Assembly (NCBI RefSeq): GCF_024158745.1
Contig: NZ_JAMZAW010000026.1
Coordinates: forward strand, 39,748-103,747
Direction: 5' to 3'
From: Paenibacillus tyrphae
Lineage (GTDB): Bacteria > Bacillota > Bacilli > Paenibacillales > NBRC-103111
DNA length: 64,000 nucleotides
This document shows, one piece after another, positions 52,323-60,915 of this stretch (its first letter is position 1; each line of letters begins with the position of its first letter). Under the pieces are notes generated by a model. That model did no database searches, was not told where the DNA came from, and saw only the letters and a list, made by a program, of their open reading frames with translations. The translations under genes were made by a program, and so were the position numbers.

Positions 52323-53981
52323 ATGAAAATCAAAGCCATGCTGGTGGACGACGAAATCAATATCGTCCGCAATCTGGAGAAGGTCATTCCCTGGGAAGCG
52401 ATGAACATCGAGCTGATCGGCACGGCGGCCAACGGGGCCAAAGCGCTCGATCTGGCCCGCGAAGGGAAGCCGGATCTCATTTTGTCGGATATCCGCATGC
52501 CGGTTATGGACGGCATCGAGCTGCTGCGGCAGCTGAGAGAGTCCGGCTACGAGGGCGAAATTATTATGCTGACAGGCTTCCAGGAATTCGACTACGCCCG
52601 TTCCGCTGTCAAGTATGGCGCGCGCGACTATATCCTGAAGCCGATCGATTACGAAGAGCTGCAGTTGGTTATCGAGCGGACGGCCGCAGGCATTCGCGAA
52701 ATCAAGGTCAACGAGCTGAAGGAAACGGCCAAATGGCGGGAGCTGTCCGAGCTGGCTTACGAAAAAATTTTGCTCGATCTGCTGATGGACTATACGTCGT
52801 TTCCCTTGCACCGGCTTCGCGAAGAGGGGGACCGCTCTTGGCTCGACCAGCGCTATTGGATGCTGCTCGTCGATCTGGACGATTATTCGCAGATCGCGCG
52901 CCAGGACGAACGTGAGCGCAAGCTGGTGCATTTTGCCGTGCGCAACGTGCTGCAGGACGCGCTCAGCTCGGAGCTTGCCGAATACGCGGTGCTGCTGACG
53001 CGGGAAGGGGAATGGTGCGTGCTTATTCCGCTTCCGGTGACAGGACCGCCGGCGGAAGCGATGGCGGTCTCCGTTACCGCCACGGAGCGGCTGAGGGCAT
53101 GGTCGGAGCAGGTGCAGCAAGCGGTGGAGCGGTACGTCAAACTGTCCGTCAGCGTCGGGGTATACCCGTCGCCGCTTGCGGCGGAAGAGCTGGCGGACGC
53201 GTACCGCAAAGTGCAGCGTGGCCTCCAGCTGTCGCTGGAGAACCGGCATATTCTGTTTCACGAGCAAACGGCCGGAGCGGATGCGACGGGAAGCTCGTTC
53301 TGGGGCTTGGCCGACGGTCTCGCCACCGGATTGACGCAGGGAGACTCCGCCAAGATCGAGCAGACGCTTGAGGAGCTCGGCCGCAGCATCAAGGAAGCCG
53401 GCGGCCACAATTCGATGCGGGCCGAGCAGATGCTGCATTTCCTGTGCCTGCATTTGCTGCGGGAAATGCGTTCGGTCGGGCTGCTCGGAAGCTCGCAGGA
53501 GCAGACCGTATGGGCCAAACTGGAGGATAGCTTAAACGTGAAGGAACTTGTCGAATGCGTACACCTGCTTATCCGGGAATGCCAGCAGGTGAGCACGGGC
53601 CGGCGCAAATCGCCCGAGCTGCTGATGGCTTCCGCCCGGGAGTATATTCAGAAGCATGTGGCCCGCGATCTGGGCGTAGAGGAGCTGGCTCAGCATCTGG
53701 GAATCAGCAACAGCTATTTCAGCCTGCTGTTCAAGCAGCATCATCAGGAGACGTTCCTCGAATACTTGACGCGCGAACGGATGGAGCTGGCCAAATCGCT
53801 GCTCCTCCACAGCGACAAGAGCGTTACCCAAATCGGCAAGCTGGCGGGCTACGCGGAGCGGCGGTATTTTACTAAAGTATTTCACAAATATGAGGGGATG
53901 ACCCCTACCGAGTTCCGGGAACGGGCCAAGCCGGGCGTGGCGGAGCTTGAGACAGAGGAGGAAGTTGCAGATGGTGTCTAA
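52323..53981 (+). CDS. YesN-type response regulator with AraC DNA-binding domain
   Basis: 552 residues. Receiver domain at 1-125 with the phospho-accepting Asp in DLILSDIRMP and the switch Lys in YILKPIDY. A long middle region of about 300 residues is followed by a two-helix-turn-helix AraC domain (about 445-540; LGVEELAQHLGISNSYFSLLFK; KSVTQIGKLAGYAERRYFTKVF). ATG 52323 follows the kinase stop closely. It probably activates this operon and related sugar genes. Confidence 0.92.
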   Translation: MKIKAMLVDDEINIVRNLEKVIPWEAMNIELIGTAANGAKALDLAREGKPDLILSDIRMPVMDGIELLRQLRESGYEGEIIMLTGFQEFDYARSAVKYGARDYILKPIDYEELQLVIERTAAGIREIKVNELKETAKWRELSELAYEKILLDLLMDYTSFPLHRLREEGDRSWLDQRYWMLLVDLDDYSQIARQDERERKLVHFAVRNVLQDALSSELAEYAVLLTREGEWCVLIPLPVTGPPAEAMAVSVTATERLRAWSEQVQQAVERYVKLSVSVGVYPSPLAAEELADAYRKVQRGLQLSLENRHILFHEQTAGADATGSSFWGLADGLATGLTQGDSAKIEQTLEELGRSIKEAGGHNSMRAEQMLHFLCLHLLREMRSVGLLGSSQEQTVWAKLEDSLNVKELVECVHLLIRECQQVSTGRRKSPELLMASAREYIQKHVARDLGVEELAQHLGISNSYFSLLFKQHHQETFLEYLTRERMELAKSLLLHSDKSVTQIGKLAGYAERRYFTKVFHKYEGMTPTEFRERAKPGVAELETEEEVADGV

Positions 53982-55578
53982 AGGAATCGGGGAGCTGACG
54001 CTCAGGCAAAAAATCGGTCAAATGCTGATGTGCGGCTTCCACGGCACGGAGCCGTCGGAAGATATTGAACGTCTGATCCGGGAGGAGCATCTCGGCGGAA
54101 TCATTTATTTTCGCCGCAATCTGACGGAGCCGGCTCAAGTAGCGAAGCTGTCGGCATCGCTGCAGCAGCTGGCCCTGGCCCATGGAGGCGTGCCGCTTCT
54201 GATCGCGATCGATCAGGAGGGCGGGATGGTGATGCGCATCGATCAGGGAGTGACGCCGATTCCCGGCAGTATGGCGCTGGGTGCGACCGGCGATGCCGAG
54301 GCGGCTTATGAAGCGGCGAAGGTAACGGGCAGCGAGCTGAAGGCGATGGGCATCAATATGAACTTTGCGCCGTGTCTCGATATTAACAACAATCCGCTGA
54401 ACCCGGTCATCGGCGTTCGTTCATACGGCGGGGATGCGGAGACGGTCGGCCGTCTCGGCACGGCGGCCGTGCGGGGCTATCAAGAAGCGGGCATCGCCGC
54501 GACGGTGAAGCACTTTCCCGGCCACGGCGATACGGGCGAGGATTCGCATACGGCGCTGCCGGTCGTGCCGCATCCGCGGGAGCGGTTGGACCGGCTGGAA
54601 CTGGCGCCGTTCCGCCGGGCGGCCGAGCTTGGCGTCGATGCGGTGATGACCGCGCACGTGCTGTTCCCGGCCGTAGAGCCGGAGCGGCTGCCGGCGACGC
54701 TGTCGTCCCGCGTTATCGACGGGCTGCTGCGGCAGGAGCTCGGGTACGACGGGGTCGTCGTCACCGACTGCTTGGAGATGAACGCGATTGCCGAGCATTA
54801 CGGCATTGCCGAAGGCGCGGTGATGGCCGTGGAGGCGGGAGCGGATCTCGTGCTGGTCAGCCACCGGATCGAGCGGCAGCAGACGGCGCTGGACGCGCTC
54901 GTGCAGGCGGTGGAGAGCGGCCGCATCCGCGAGGAGCGGATCGACCGCTCGGTGGAGCGCCTGCTGGCGCTCAAGAGCCGCGTCGCGTCGGCAGCAGTCG
55001 CGGGTACGGCGCTGGCGCCGGGCGCGAGCCTGGCGACCGAGGCGTCTCAGCGGCTGGCGGAGCGCATTGCCGAGCGCAGCGTGACACTGCTGCGGGGCGA
55101 AGCCGGGCTGCCGCTTGACCCGGCGAAGCCGGTGCTCGTCGTCTGGCCGGAGGTGCGGGTCGGCACCGAGGTCGACGAGGTATTGGCCCGCCGCGATACG
55201 GCAGGCTACTGGCTGGCGCAGCTGAATTACCAGGTGCGCGAGGAGCGGGTCGGTGTGGAGCCGACGGCGGAGGAGCAGGCACGCGTGGTCGAGCTTTCCC
55301 GTAACGCGGAGCAGATCGTGCTGGTGACCTACAATGCCTCGTTTTCGCCGGGGCAGGTGGAGCTTGCCAAAGCGCTCGCGGCGCTGCCGAAGGCGAAGCT
55401 GGTCGTCGCTGCGGCACGCAATCCGTTCGATATCAGCGTCATGCCCGATGGGGTAAAAATCTACCTTGCGTGCTACGAGAATACGCCGTTTGCGATGAAG
55501 GCGCTGGCCCGCGTACTGGCCGGCGAGCTAGCCGCTCAAGGCAAGCTGCCGGCGCCGCTGGAAGCGTCCGAAGGGTAA
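53971..55578 (+). CDS. nagZ: Glycoside hydrolase family 3 beta-N-acetylhexosaminidase
   Basis: 535 residues. The GH3 NagZ signature KHFPGHGDTGEDSH is present, with the nucleophile Asp in VVVTDCLEM, and the C-terminal extra domain seen in Gram-positive members. The enzyme removes GlcNAc from muropeptides or chito-oligosaccharides. No signal peptide is visible, so it acts inside the cell. ATG 53971 (GAGGAGG upstream) overlaps the regulator's end by 11 bases, so it is translationally coupled. With the binding protein it suggests uptake and breakdown of wall fragments or chitin. Confidence 0.88.
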   Translation: MVSKGIGELTLRQKIGQMLMCGFHGTEPSEDIERLIREEHLGGIIYFRRNLTEPAQVAKLSASLQQLALAHGGVPLLIAIDQEGGMVMRIDQGVTPIPGSMALGATGDAEAAYEAAKVTGSELKAMGINMNFAPCLDINNNPLNPVIGVRSYGGDAETVGRLGTAAVRGYQEAGIAATVKHFPGHGDTGEDSHTALPVVPHPRERLDRLELAPFRRAAELGVDAVMTAHVLFPAVEPERLPATLSSRVIDGLLRQELGYDGVVVTDCLEMNAIAEHYGIAEGAVMAVEAGADLVLVSHRIERQQTALDALVQAVESGRIREERIDRSVERLLALKSRVASAAVAGTALAPGASLATEASQRLAERIAERSVTLLRGEAGLPLDPAKPVLVVWPEVRVGTEVDEVLARRDTAGYWLAQLNYQVREERVGVEPTAEEQARVVELSRNAEQIVLVTYNASFSPGQVELAKALAALPKAKLVVAAARNPFDISVMPDGVKIYLACYENTPFAMKALARVLAGELAAQGKLPAPLEASEG

Positions 55579-55582
55579 ACTT

Positions 55583-55627
55583 AAAGCTATTCCTCCAAGG
55601 AGAAATGGGGGAATAGCTTTTTTCTTT
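55583..55627 (+). terminator. Terminator after nagZ
   Basis: AAAGCTATTCCTCC and GGGGGAATAGCTTT form a long stem followed by TTTCTTT. Confidence 0.85.
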
Positions 55628-55648
55628 GCGGCCGAAAGCCTGAACAGG

Positions 55649-56818
55649 CTACTTCAACCGTAGGGTCATGAGAAAAGTAACCAGCAGAATGAAGCAGCCG
55701 GCAAGGAAAGGCAATACTGCATTCACATCGAACAGCAGCCCTGCCAAAGATGGTCCGAGAATATTGCCGAGACTGATGTACGCATTGTTCATTCCGGCTG
55801 CAGCTCCCTGTTCGTTACCCGCCATCTTGGATATTCGGGTATTCAGGGCAGGACGCAGCAAGGACATGGCAAAGAAAATGCAGGACGTAACCAGAAAAAT
55901 CGTCCAAAAGCTTCGAACCAGCAGAAGAACCGCAAAAGCGAAAGAGGTGAAAAGAAGAGACGCTTGGATGACCCGTTTTTCACCGAGCGCTTTGATCACT
56001 CTGGCGACCAGCAATGCCTGCATCCCGACCCCGATTACGGCACCCGCCGTCAAAATGACGGAGATGGCTTGGGGCGTGAATTGAAACCGGTTCGTGACGT
56101 ATAGGCCGAACACGGATTCGAAACTAGCCAGCCCGAACGTCATGAGAAAAACGATAATATACAGGGCCGCATATTTGGATTTCAGCGAGTCGGCGTACTG
56201 TCCGAGCATCGATAGCTTGGTAGCTCCCTTGGCCCGCGCAGCGATCATGTCTTCTTTCGATAAAGGCTCCGGCAAACACACAAGCGAAATGACTACCGCC
56301 AGCACGGCAGCTCCAGCCGCCGCATAAAGCGGCACTCTTAACCCGTAGCCTGCGAGAAGTCCTCCAAGCCCGGGACCAATGACAAAGCCTAGGGACATAG
56401 CCGCGCCCAGCATCCCGTTTCCTTTGGCCCGTTCCTCCGTCGTTGTAATATCGGCCACGTACGCCATCATCGGAGGGACAAGCAAGGCCGCCGCCACACC
56501 TTCCAGAAGCCGCGAAAAATACAGCATCCACAGCTCGCTGCCGATAGCGAAAATGATTTTGGCTATGGCGAATACGGCGACTCCCGTTAGGATGAGCAAT
56601 TTCCTTCCGTATTGATCGGACAGTTTTCCCGTTATGGGAGACAATACAAATTGCGTGATGCCATACGCGGCCACCAGGAAGCCGATCGTTTGGCCGCTTG
56701 CGCCAAAGTCGTTGATGAGCGCCGGCAAAATGGGCGTGACCAAACCGACGCCGAGCATGACGATGAACATGTTGATCATCAAGAGGGGCATTATTTTTTT
56801 AGGATGGATTTGCGACAT
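55649..56818 (-). CDS. MFS multidrug-type efflux transporter (NorA/Bmr-like)
   Basis: 389 residues with about 12 transmembrane helices. MFS motif A is GKLSDQYGRK; the exporter-type motif C is seen in MSLGFVIGPGLGGLL. Length and sequence resemble NorA/Bmr-type proton-driven drug exporters. AAGGAG lies upstream of ATG 56818. The gene has a long leader with a terminator-like hairpin and a Zur-type palindrome further upstream, so its control may be unusual. Substrate unknown. Confidence 0.88.
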   Translation of the reverse strand: MSQIHPKKIMPLLMINMFIVMLGVGLVTPILPALINDFGASGQTIGFLVAAYGITQFVLSPITGKLSDQYGRKLLILTGVAVFAIAKIIFAIGSELWMLYFSRLLEGVAAALLVPPMMAYVADITTTEERAKGNGMLGAAMSLGFVIGPGLGGLLAGYGLRVPLYAAAGAAVLAVVISLVCLPEPLSKEDMIAARAKGATKLSMLGQYADSLKSKYAALYIIVFLMTFGLASFESVFGLYVTNRFQFTPQAISVILTAGAVIGVGMQALLVARVIKALGEKRVIQASLLFTSFAFAVLLLVRSFWTIFLVTSCIFFAMSLLRPALNTRISKMAGNEQGAAAGMNNAYISLGNILGPSLAGLLFDVNAVLPFLAGCFILLVTFLMTLRLK

Positions 56819-56892
56819 AGAGATCTCCTTAGCGTGCCCGTGCCGAAGCCGGGGATTTTACGAAAACAGGTGAGTGGCCGAGGTTGGAATAG

Positions 56893-56926
56893 AAAAAGCC
56901 TCCTATCCAGTTTCCGGATAGGAGGC
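56893..56926 (-). terminator. Leader hairpin/terminator upstream of the MFS gene
   Basis: On the minus strand GCCTCCTATCC and GGATAGGAGGC form a perfect 11-bp stem followed by TTTTTCT. It lies 75 bases upstream of the MFS start. It either ends a short RNA or acts as an attenuator in the MFS leader. Confidence 0.75.
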
Positions 56927-56943
56927 GTACATGCGAACACAAA

Positions 56944-56988
56944 TCAAAGTACACGGCTTCGTCGGCAAAGCAAAGCCATGTTCTTCAT
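56944..56988 (-). CDS. Possible 14-residue leader peptide
   Basis: ATG to TGA reading M-K-N-M-A-L-L-C-R-R-S-R-V-L, between the Zur-type box and the leader hairpin. The RNA here can also pair GGCTT with AAGCC. No good ribosome site is visible, so this is tentative. Drug-exporter and resistance genes in this group are often controlled by ribosome stalling in such short frames. Confidence 0.25.
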   Translation of the reverse strand: MKNMALLCRRSRVL

Positions 56989-57030
56989 TTGTATATATAA
57001 AAAAGCCCGCACGAATCCTATTCAGAAAGC

Positions 57031-57045
57031 TCGTAATGATTACGA
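57031..57045. promoter_or_regulatory. Perfect Zur-type operator
   Basis: TCGTAATGATTACGA is a perfect 7-1-7 palindrome identical to the Bacillus Zur consensus (TCGTAATnATTACGA), the zinc-sensing member of the Fur family. It lies in a 413-base gap upstream of the MFS gene and downstream of the Ig-repeat gene. A clear promoter next to it was not found. The rest of the gap has no full gene. Confidence 0.65.
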
Positions 57046-57173
57046 TCATTTCTTTTTGGCATAGGATTAGTGGATCATTGGCTTTCGGTCACCCTTTAAG
57101 CGTGTATTGCTTTTACCTTAGCATAGCGGAACCGGGACTCCAAGGCCCTGAAATGATTATAACTAATTTTTAC

Positions 57174-57225
57174 AAAAAAACAACGTCCGGCCCCCTCTCT
57201 ATGGAGGTTCCGAACGTTGTTTTTA
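57174..57225 (-). terminator. Terminator after the Ig-repeat gene
   Basis: Minus strand: AACAACGTTCGG ... CCGGACGTTGTT with an inner CCTC/GAGG pair, then a run of seven T. The stem is nearly symmetrical with T-runs on both sides, so it may work in both directions. Confidence 0.8.
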
Positions 57226-57231
57226 TACCGG

Positions 57232-59823
57232 CTAGTTTACTGTTACGACAATAGTCGTTTTCTTGCTCGCATAGCCAACAGTGATGGTGGAGCGTCCTTT
57301 TCCGGTCGCTTTAATCAGTCCGTCTTTCACGTCGGCTACCCGAATGTTGGTGGAGCTCCAAAGTCCGGATACGGTCACGTCCAGATCCGAGCCGTCCATA
57401 AAGGTCGCTATCGCTTTGACATTCAGCGTTTCGCCCGGCTTCATGTTCGCAGTAACGACATCCGTCTTCAAATATTTGAGACGGTCGATGTCGACCGGGA
57501 TCGAGACGCTCTTGCCATTGAAGGTGGCGGAGATGGAAGCACTGCCGGAGGCGATTGCTTTCACCAGACCGTTCTCCACCTCGAGCAATTTGTAGTTGGT
57601 GGATTTCCACTGGGCTTGCGACGAGACGTCTTTTGTCGTGCCGTCCGCCATCGTAGCCGTTAACTCAATCTGGAAGGTACCTCCCGTTTTCATCGGAATA
57701 TAGCGCTTGTTCGGCACCAGGTCCGTTACAGAACCGATCTCGACCGGGATCGTTACGGTTTTTCCGCCGAATTTTGCCGTGATGGTCGTCTTGCCGCGGG
57801 CTAAGGAGGTCACGACCCCTTTCTCAACCTGCGCGATCGTCGGGCTCACCGAGGTCCATTCTGCCGTGCCTTCCACATCCTCCGATTTGCCGTTGACATC
57901 GATGGAAGTCAGCTTGATCGTGCGGGTTTCGCCCAAGTCCATCTGGATGGAAGCCGGGCTCGCTTTCAGCGTGCTGGCCATATCGACTTGTACGGTAATC
58001 GTCACCGTCTTCGCATCGACTTTCGCGGTGATCGTCGTTTCACCCGAAGCGAGTGCTTTGATCGTGCCTTCGCTGACCGAAGCGACCGCCGGATTGGAGC
58101 TTGTCCATTCCGCATCCTGCGCTACGTTGTTTGTCTTGCCGTCCGTATACGTCGCGTCCAATTTGATCGTCCGGGTGTCGCCTTTTTTCAGAACCAGGCT
58201 CGTTGCGTCGGCGGTCAACGTTTTCAATACGCCGACGGACACTTGGATGGTCGTCGAGCGGTTGCCGAACTTCGCGGTGATCGTGGCTGTACCCGTTCCG
58301 ATCCCCGTAATCATCCCGCCGCGCACTTCGGCGATTTGGTCGTTCGAGGACGTCCACTCGGCTTTTTTCTCCAAGCCGTCTTCATTTACGCCGTCCGGAT
58401 AAACGGCTTTCAGCGTAATTTGCTCCGAATCTCCGATTTGGAAATTCACTTTCTTCTTGCTCGGTACGAGTACGTTAGGAATATCGACCAGCACTTTGGC
58501 GGTTACGGTTTTCTCGCCGTATTGGGCTGTGATCGTCGCTTCGCCCGCTTTCACGGCGGTTACTTTGCCGTTAATGACGCTGGCGATCGTTTCCTTGTCG
58601 GAGGACCACTTCGCTTGGCTGGTCACATCTTCGCTACTGCCGTCGGCATAAGTGGCGTCGAGCGTGAGCTGCTCCGATTTACCCGAGTTCAAGGTAATCG
58701 TGTCTTTGCTCAGCTCCAGGCGGCGGGGCACGTCTACGTCAACAACGGCGGTTACGGTTTTCTCGCCGTATTTGGCTTTGACGGTCGCTTCGCCCGTTTT
58801 GTTGGCACTGATTTTGCCTTTGACGACATAGACGATCGTATCGTCGGAGGACGACCACTCTGCGCGATCGGTAATATCTTCCGTATTTCCGTTCGGATAG
58901 GTGGCGGTCAATTTCAACTGCTCGGTCGTGCTTTTCTTCATAAGAAGGTTTTGCTTGCTCAGGTCTAGCTTGATGGCGTTGTCGACGTCCACTTTAATCT
59001 TGGCCGTTTTTGTGCCATAGGTGGCGGTAATGTTCGCCTGTCCCGGACCGTAGCCGGTAATTTTGCCTTTGAGCGCATCGGCGACATCCGCGTTATCGGA
59101 TGTCCAGTCGGCGCTTTCCGTCACATCTTCCGTCGTTCCGTCGGGATAGGTGGCGAGCAGCCGGATCGTTTCCGATTGGTTCAGCAGCAGCGAAACCCGG
59201 GATTTGTCGGCATCGACGCGTTTGACCACTTCGACGGTCAGCGGAATCGATACCGATTGATTGCCGAACTTCGCCGTAATGGTGCCGGAGCCGGAGCCTT
59301 GGGAGGTCACCTTTCCGTTAAAGAGTGTGGCGATGGTGCTGTTGTCGATGGTCCATTCCGCTTTCGCGGTCACATCTTCCGACGCGCCGTCGTCGTAATA
59401 AGCTTTCAGGGTAATCTGCTCCGATTGCCCTTTGCGCAGATCGATTTTTTGCTTGTCTTTGATGAGCGATTTGACCCGTTTGGTAACTTTTACTTTGACG
59501 GGAACTTGCTCCGTCATATATTTGGCCGTAATGATCACGTCGCCTTCCGCTTTGGCCGTAATGACACCGGCGTACACCGAGGCGATGTTCGGGTCTTCGG
59601 AATTCCATTCGGTTTTGATCGTTACCGTTTCCGTCTTTCCGTTGTCGTAAATTGCAGTGGCTGTCAGGTTGACGGTGCTGCCCACGTCCAGCGAAACTTC
59701 ATTTTTGTTCAAAACCAGTTTCGTGATGACATCCGCAGCCGATGCGCTCATGACGCCAAAACTGCATGTGCTCAAGATGACTGTAAGCAACAACAAGAAC
59801 ACTTTTTGCATTCTAAAGCGCAA
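57232..59823 (-). CDS. Secreted protein with ten Ig-like (BIG2) repeats
   Basis: 863 residues. A signal peptide (FLLLLTVILSTCSFGVMSASAA) is followed by about ten repeats of roughly 83 residues, each of the form L-x-L-x-K ... G-x-S-x-Q-(I/L)-T-L-x-A-x-Y-x-D-G ... A-x-W-S-S ... I-A-x-V ... G-x-G-x-A-T-I-T-A-K-(F/Y)-G. There is no LPXTG or S-layer domain, so it is released or held loosely. It probably acts as an adhesin or matrix protein. TTG 59823 with AGGAG upstream is preferred over ATG 59811. Confidence 0.85.
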   Translation of the reverse strand: MRFRMQKVFLLLLTVILSTCSFGVMSASAADVITKLVLNKNEVSLDVGSTVNLTATAIYDNGKTETVTIKTEWNSEDPNIASVYAGVITAKAEGDVIITAKYMTEQVPVKVKVTKRVKSLIKDKQKIDLRKGQSEQITLKAYYDDGASEDVTAKAEWTIDNSTIATLFNGKVTSQGSGSGTITAKFGNQSVSIPLTVEVVKRVDADKSRVSLLLNQSETIRLLATYPDGTTEDVTESADWTSDNADVADALKGKITGYGPGQANITATYGTKTAKIKVDVDNAIKLDLSKQNLLMKKSTTEQLKLTATYPNGNTEDITDRAEWSSSDDTIVYVVKGKISANKTGEATVKAKYGEKTVTAVVDVDVPRRLELSKDTITLNSGKSEQLTLDATYADGSSEDVTSQAKWSSDKETIASVINGKVTAVKAGEATITAQYGEKTVTAKVLVDIPNVLVPSKKKVNFQIGDSEQITLKAVYPDGVNEDGLEKKAEWTSSNDQIAEVRGGMITGIGTGTATITAKFGNRSTTIQVSVGVLKTLTADATSLVLKKGDTRTIKLDATYTDGKTNNVAQDAEWTSSNPAVASVSEGTIKALASGETTITAKVDAKTVTITVQVDMASTLKASPASIQMDLGETRTIKLTSIDVNGKSEDVEGTAEWTSVSPTIAQVEKGVVTSLARGKTTITAKFGGKTVTIPVEIGSVTDLVPNKRYIPMKTGGTFQIELTATMADGTTKDVSSQAQWKSTNYKLLEVENGLVKAIASGSASISATFNGKSVSIPVDIDRLKYLKTDVVTANMKPGETLNVKAIATFMDGSDLDVTVSGLWSSTNIRVADVKDGLIKATGKGRSTITVGYASKKTTIVVTVN

Positions 59824-60013
59824 GCTTTTTCACTCCTGTTCCGTTTGTATTCGTCTGGTCAGACAATGGTACATATATCGGCATATTGAGCCAAAATCTT
59901 TAGGGTTTTGTTGGATAATGTTGCCTTATTCCTTGTTCGCTTGCGATTCAGGGGATTATTTCCCGGAAAATGACGCATCGTACCGAACAGGGAGGGACAT
60001 TTCTGCGGACACG

Positions 60014-60047
60014 AAAAAGCCGTACCGATTCGTCTTCGGCACGGCTT
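60014..60047 (-). terminator. Terminator after gbsR
   Basis: Minus strand: AAGCCGTGCCGAAGA pairs with TCGGTACGGCTT, followed by TTTTCGTG. The remaining gap to the Ig-repeat gene (59824-60013) shows no gene. Confidence 0.75.
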
Positions 60048-60065
60048 ATCTACATATACAGCGTA

Positions 60066-60641
60066 TCAATGGGAGTCCGTTTGCGGCTCCTCCTTCGGCA
60101 CCAGCTTGAAAATTTCCCCGGATTCGAACGTATCGATCAAGCGTCCGAGCCATAAGTAGTAGCGGATCGCTTCCTCCAGCTTGCGGGTGTCGGTGGCGAC
60201 GATGGTTTGCAGCGCTTCGTTGTCCGGGTCGTTCTCCGCAAGCCGCTTCAGCTCGGCCGCAGATTTGCGCAGCGCCTGCACGTTCATCTCGATGGATTTC
60301 TGCCATTTAATGACGAAAAAATCCGCGAACGTCTGGTACCAATCCGGCTCGACCTCGTACAAATCTTTCCGCGTGCCTTTTTCCCATACTTTATGCACCA
60401 TTTTGAGGTCCGTCAGCGTACGTACGCCCGTGCTCATGCTCGTCTTGCTCATGCCCATCTCTTCGCCCATTTCATCAAGCGTCATAGGCTTATCCTGAAA
60501 AAACATCATGCCGTACAAATGGCCGGTGGAAAGGGTGACGCCATATAAATCCATATTTTTTCCGATGGATTCGATTACGCGTTTACGGGCTTTTTGAACG
60601 ATGCCAGCTTGTTCCTCCGTCATCCCAACCCAGTTGTTCAT
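60066..60641 (-). CDS. gbsR: GbsR/MarR-family transcriptional regulator
   Basis: 191 residues. A winged helix-turn-helix with KPMTLDEMGEEMGMSKTSMSTGVRTL and KGTRKDLYEVEPDWYQTF is characteristic of GbsR, the choline-responsive repressor of betaine synthesis and uptake in Bacillus. It is divergent from a betaine importer, 275 bases away, which it probably controls. Symbol based on family likeness and context. Confidence 0.87.
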   Translation of the reverse strand: MNNWVGMTEEQAGIVQKARKRVIESIGKNMDLYGVTLSTGHLYGMMFFQDKPMTLDEMGEEMGMSKTSMSTGVRTLTDLKMVHKVWEKGTRKDLYEVEPDWYQTFADFFVIKWQKSIEMNVQALRKSAAELKRLAENDPDNEALQTIVATDTRKLEEAIRYYLWLGRLIDTFESGEIFKLVPKEEPQTDSH

Positions 60642-60794
60642 AATTAATTATGCCTCCTGCGGATGCTGCCGCCGGTAGAAGCCGTTCCGCGGCAGAATGC
60701 TTTGCCTAAAATAAATATTCTCATTGTATTGTATTGAACATGCATTTGAAAGTAAAGCTACTAGCAAGAAAGGAATTCGGAGGAAATGGGAGTA

Positions 60795-60834
60795 TTCTGT
60801 ACGATACGTTTGTAAAGTTTTTTCTGTACGTACG
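60795..60834. promoter_or_regulatory. Direct repeats upstream of the betaine importer
   Basis: TTCTGTACGATACG (60795-60808) and TTCTGTACGTACG (60822-60834) are near-identical repeats 27 bases apart, and the segment also holds an inverted GTTTGT/ACAAAC pair. The position between gbsR and the importer makes it a candidate GbsR binding region. Confidence 0.45.
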
Positions 60835-60915
60835 AAACAAACTTATTTCGCTTTTGACCCGCAGGCCTACGCACCTGTAAACTTAAGAGCATCGAAAGAA
60901 TGGGGGGATACGGCT

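Noticed and set aside
60724..60915. 64-residue N-terminal extension of the betaine ATPase
   Set aside because: The extension covers the promoter and operator-like repeats; TTG 60916 with GGGGGATA gives the usual MIEVKHLTK start of the family.
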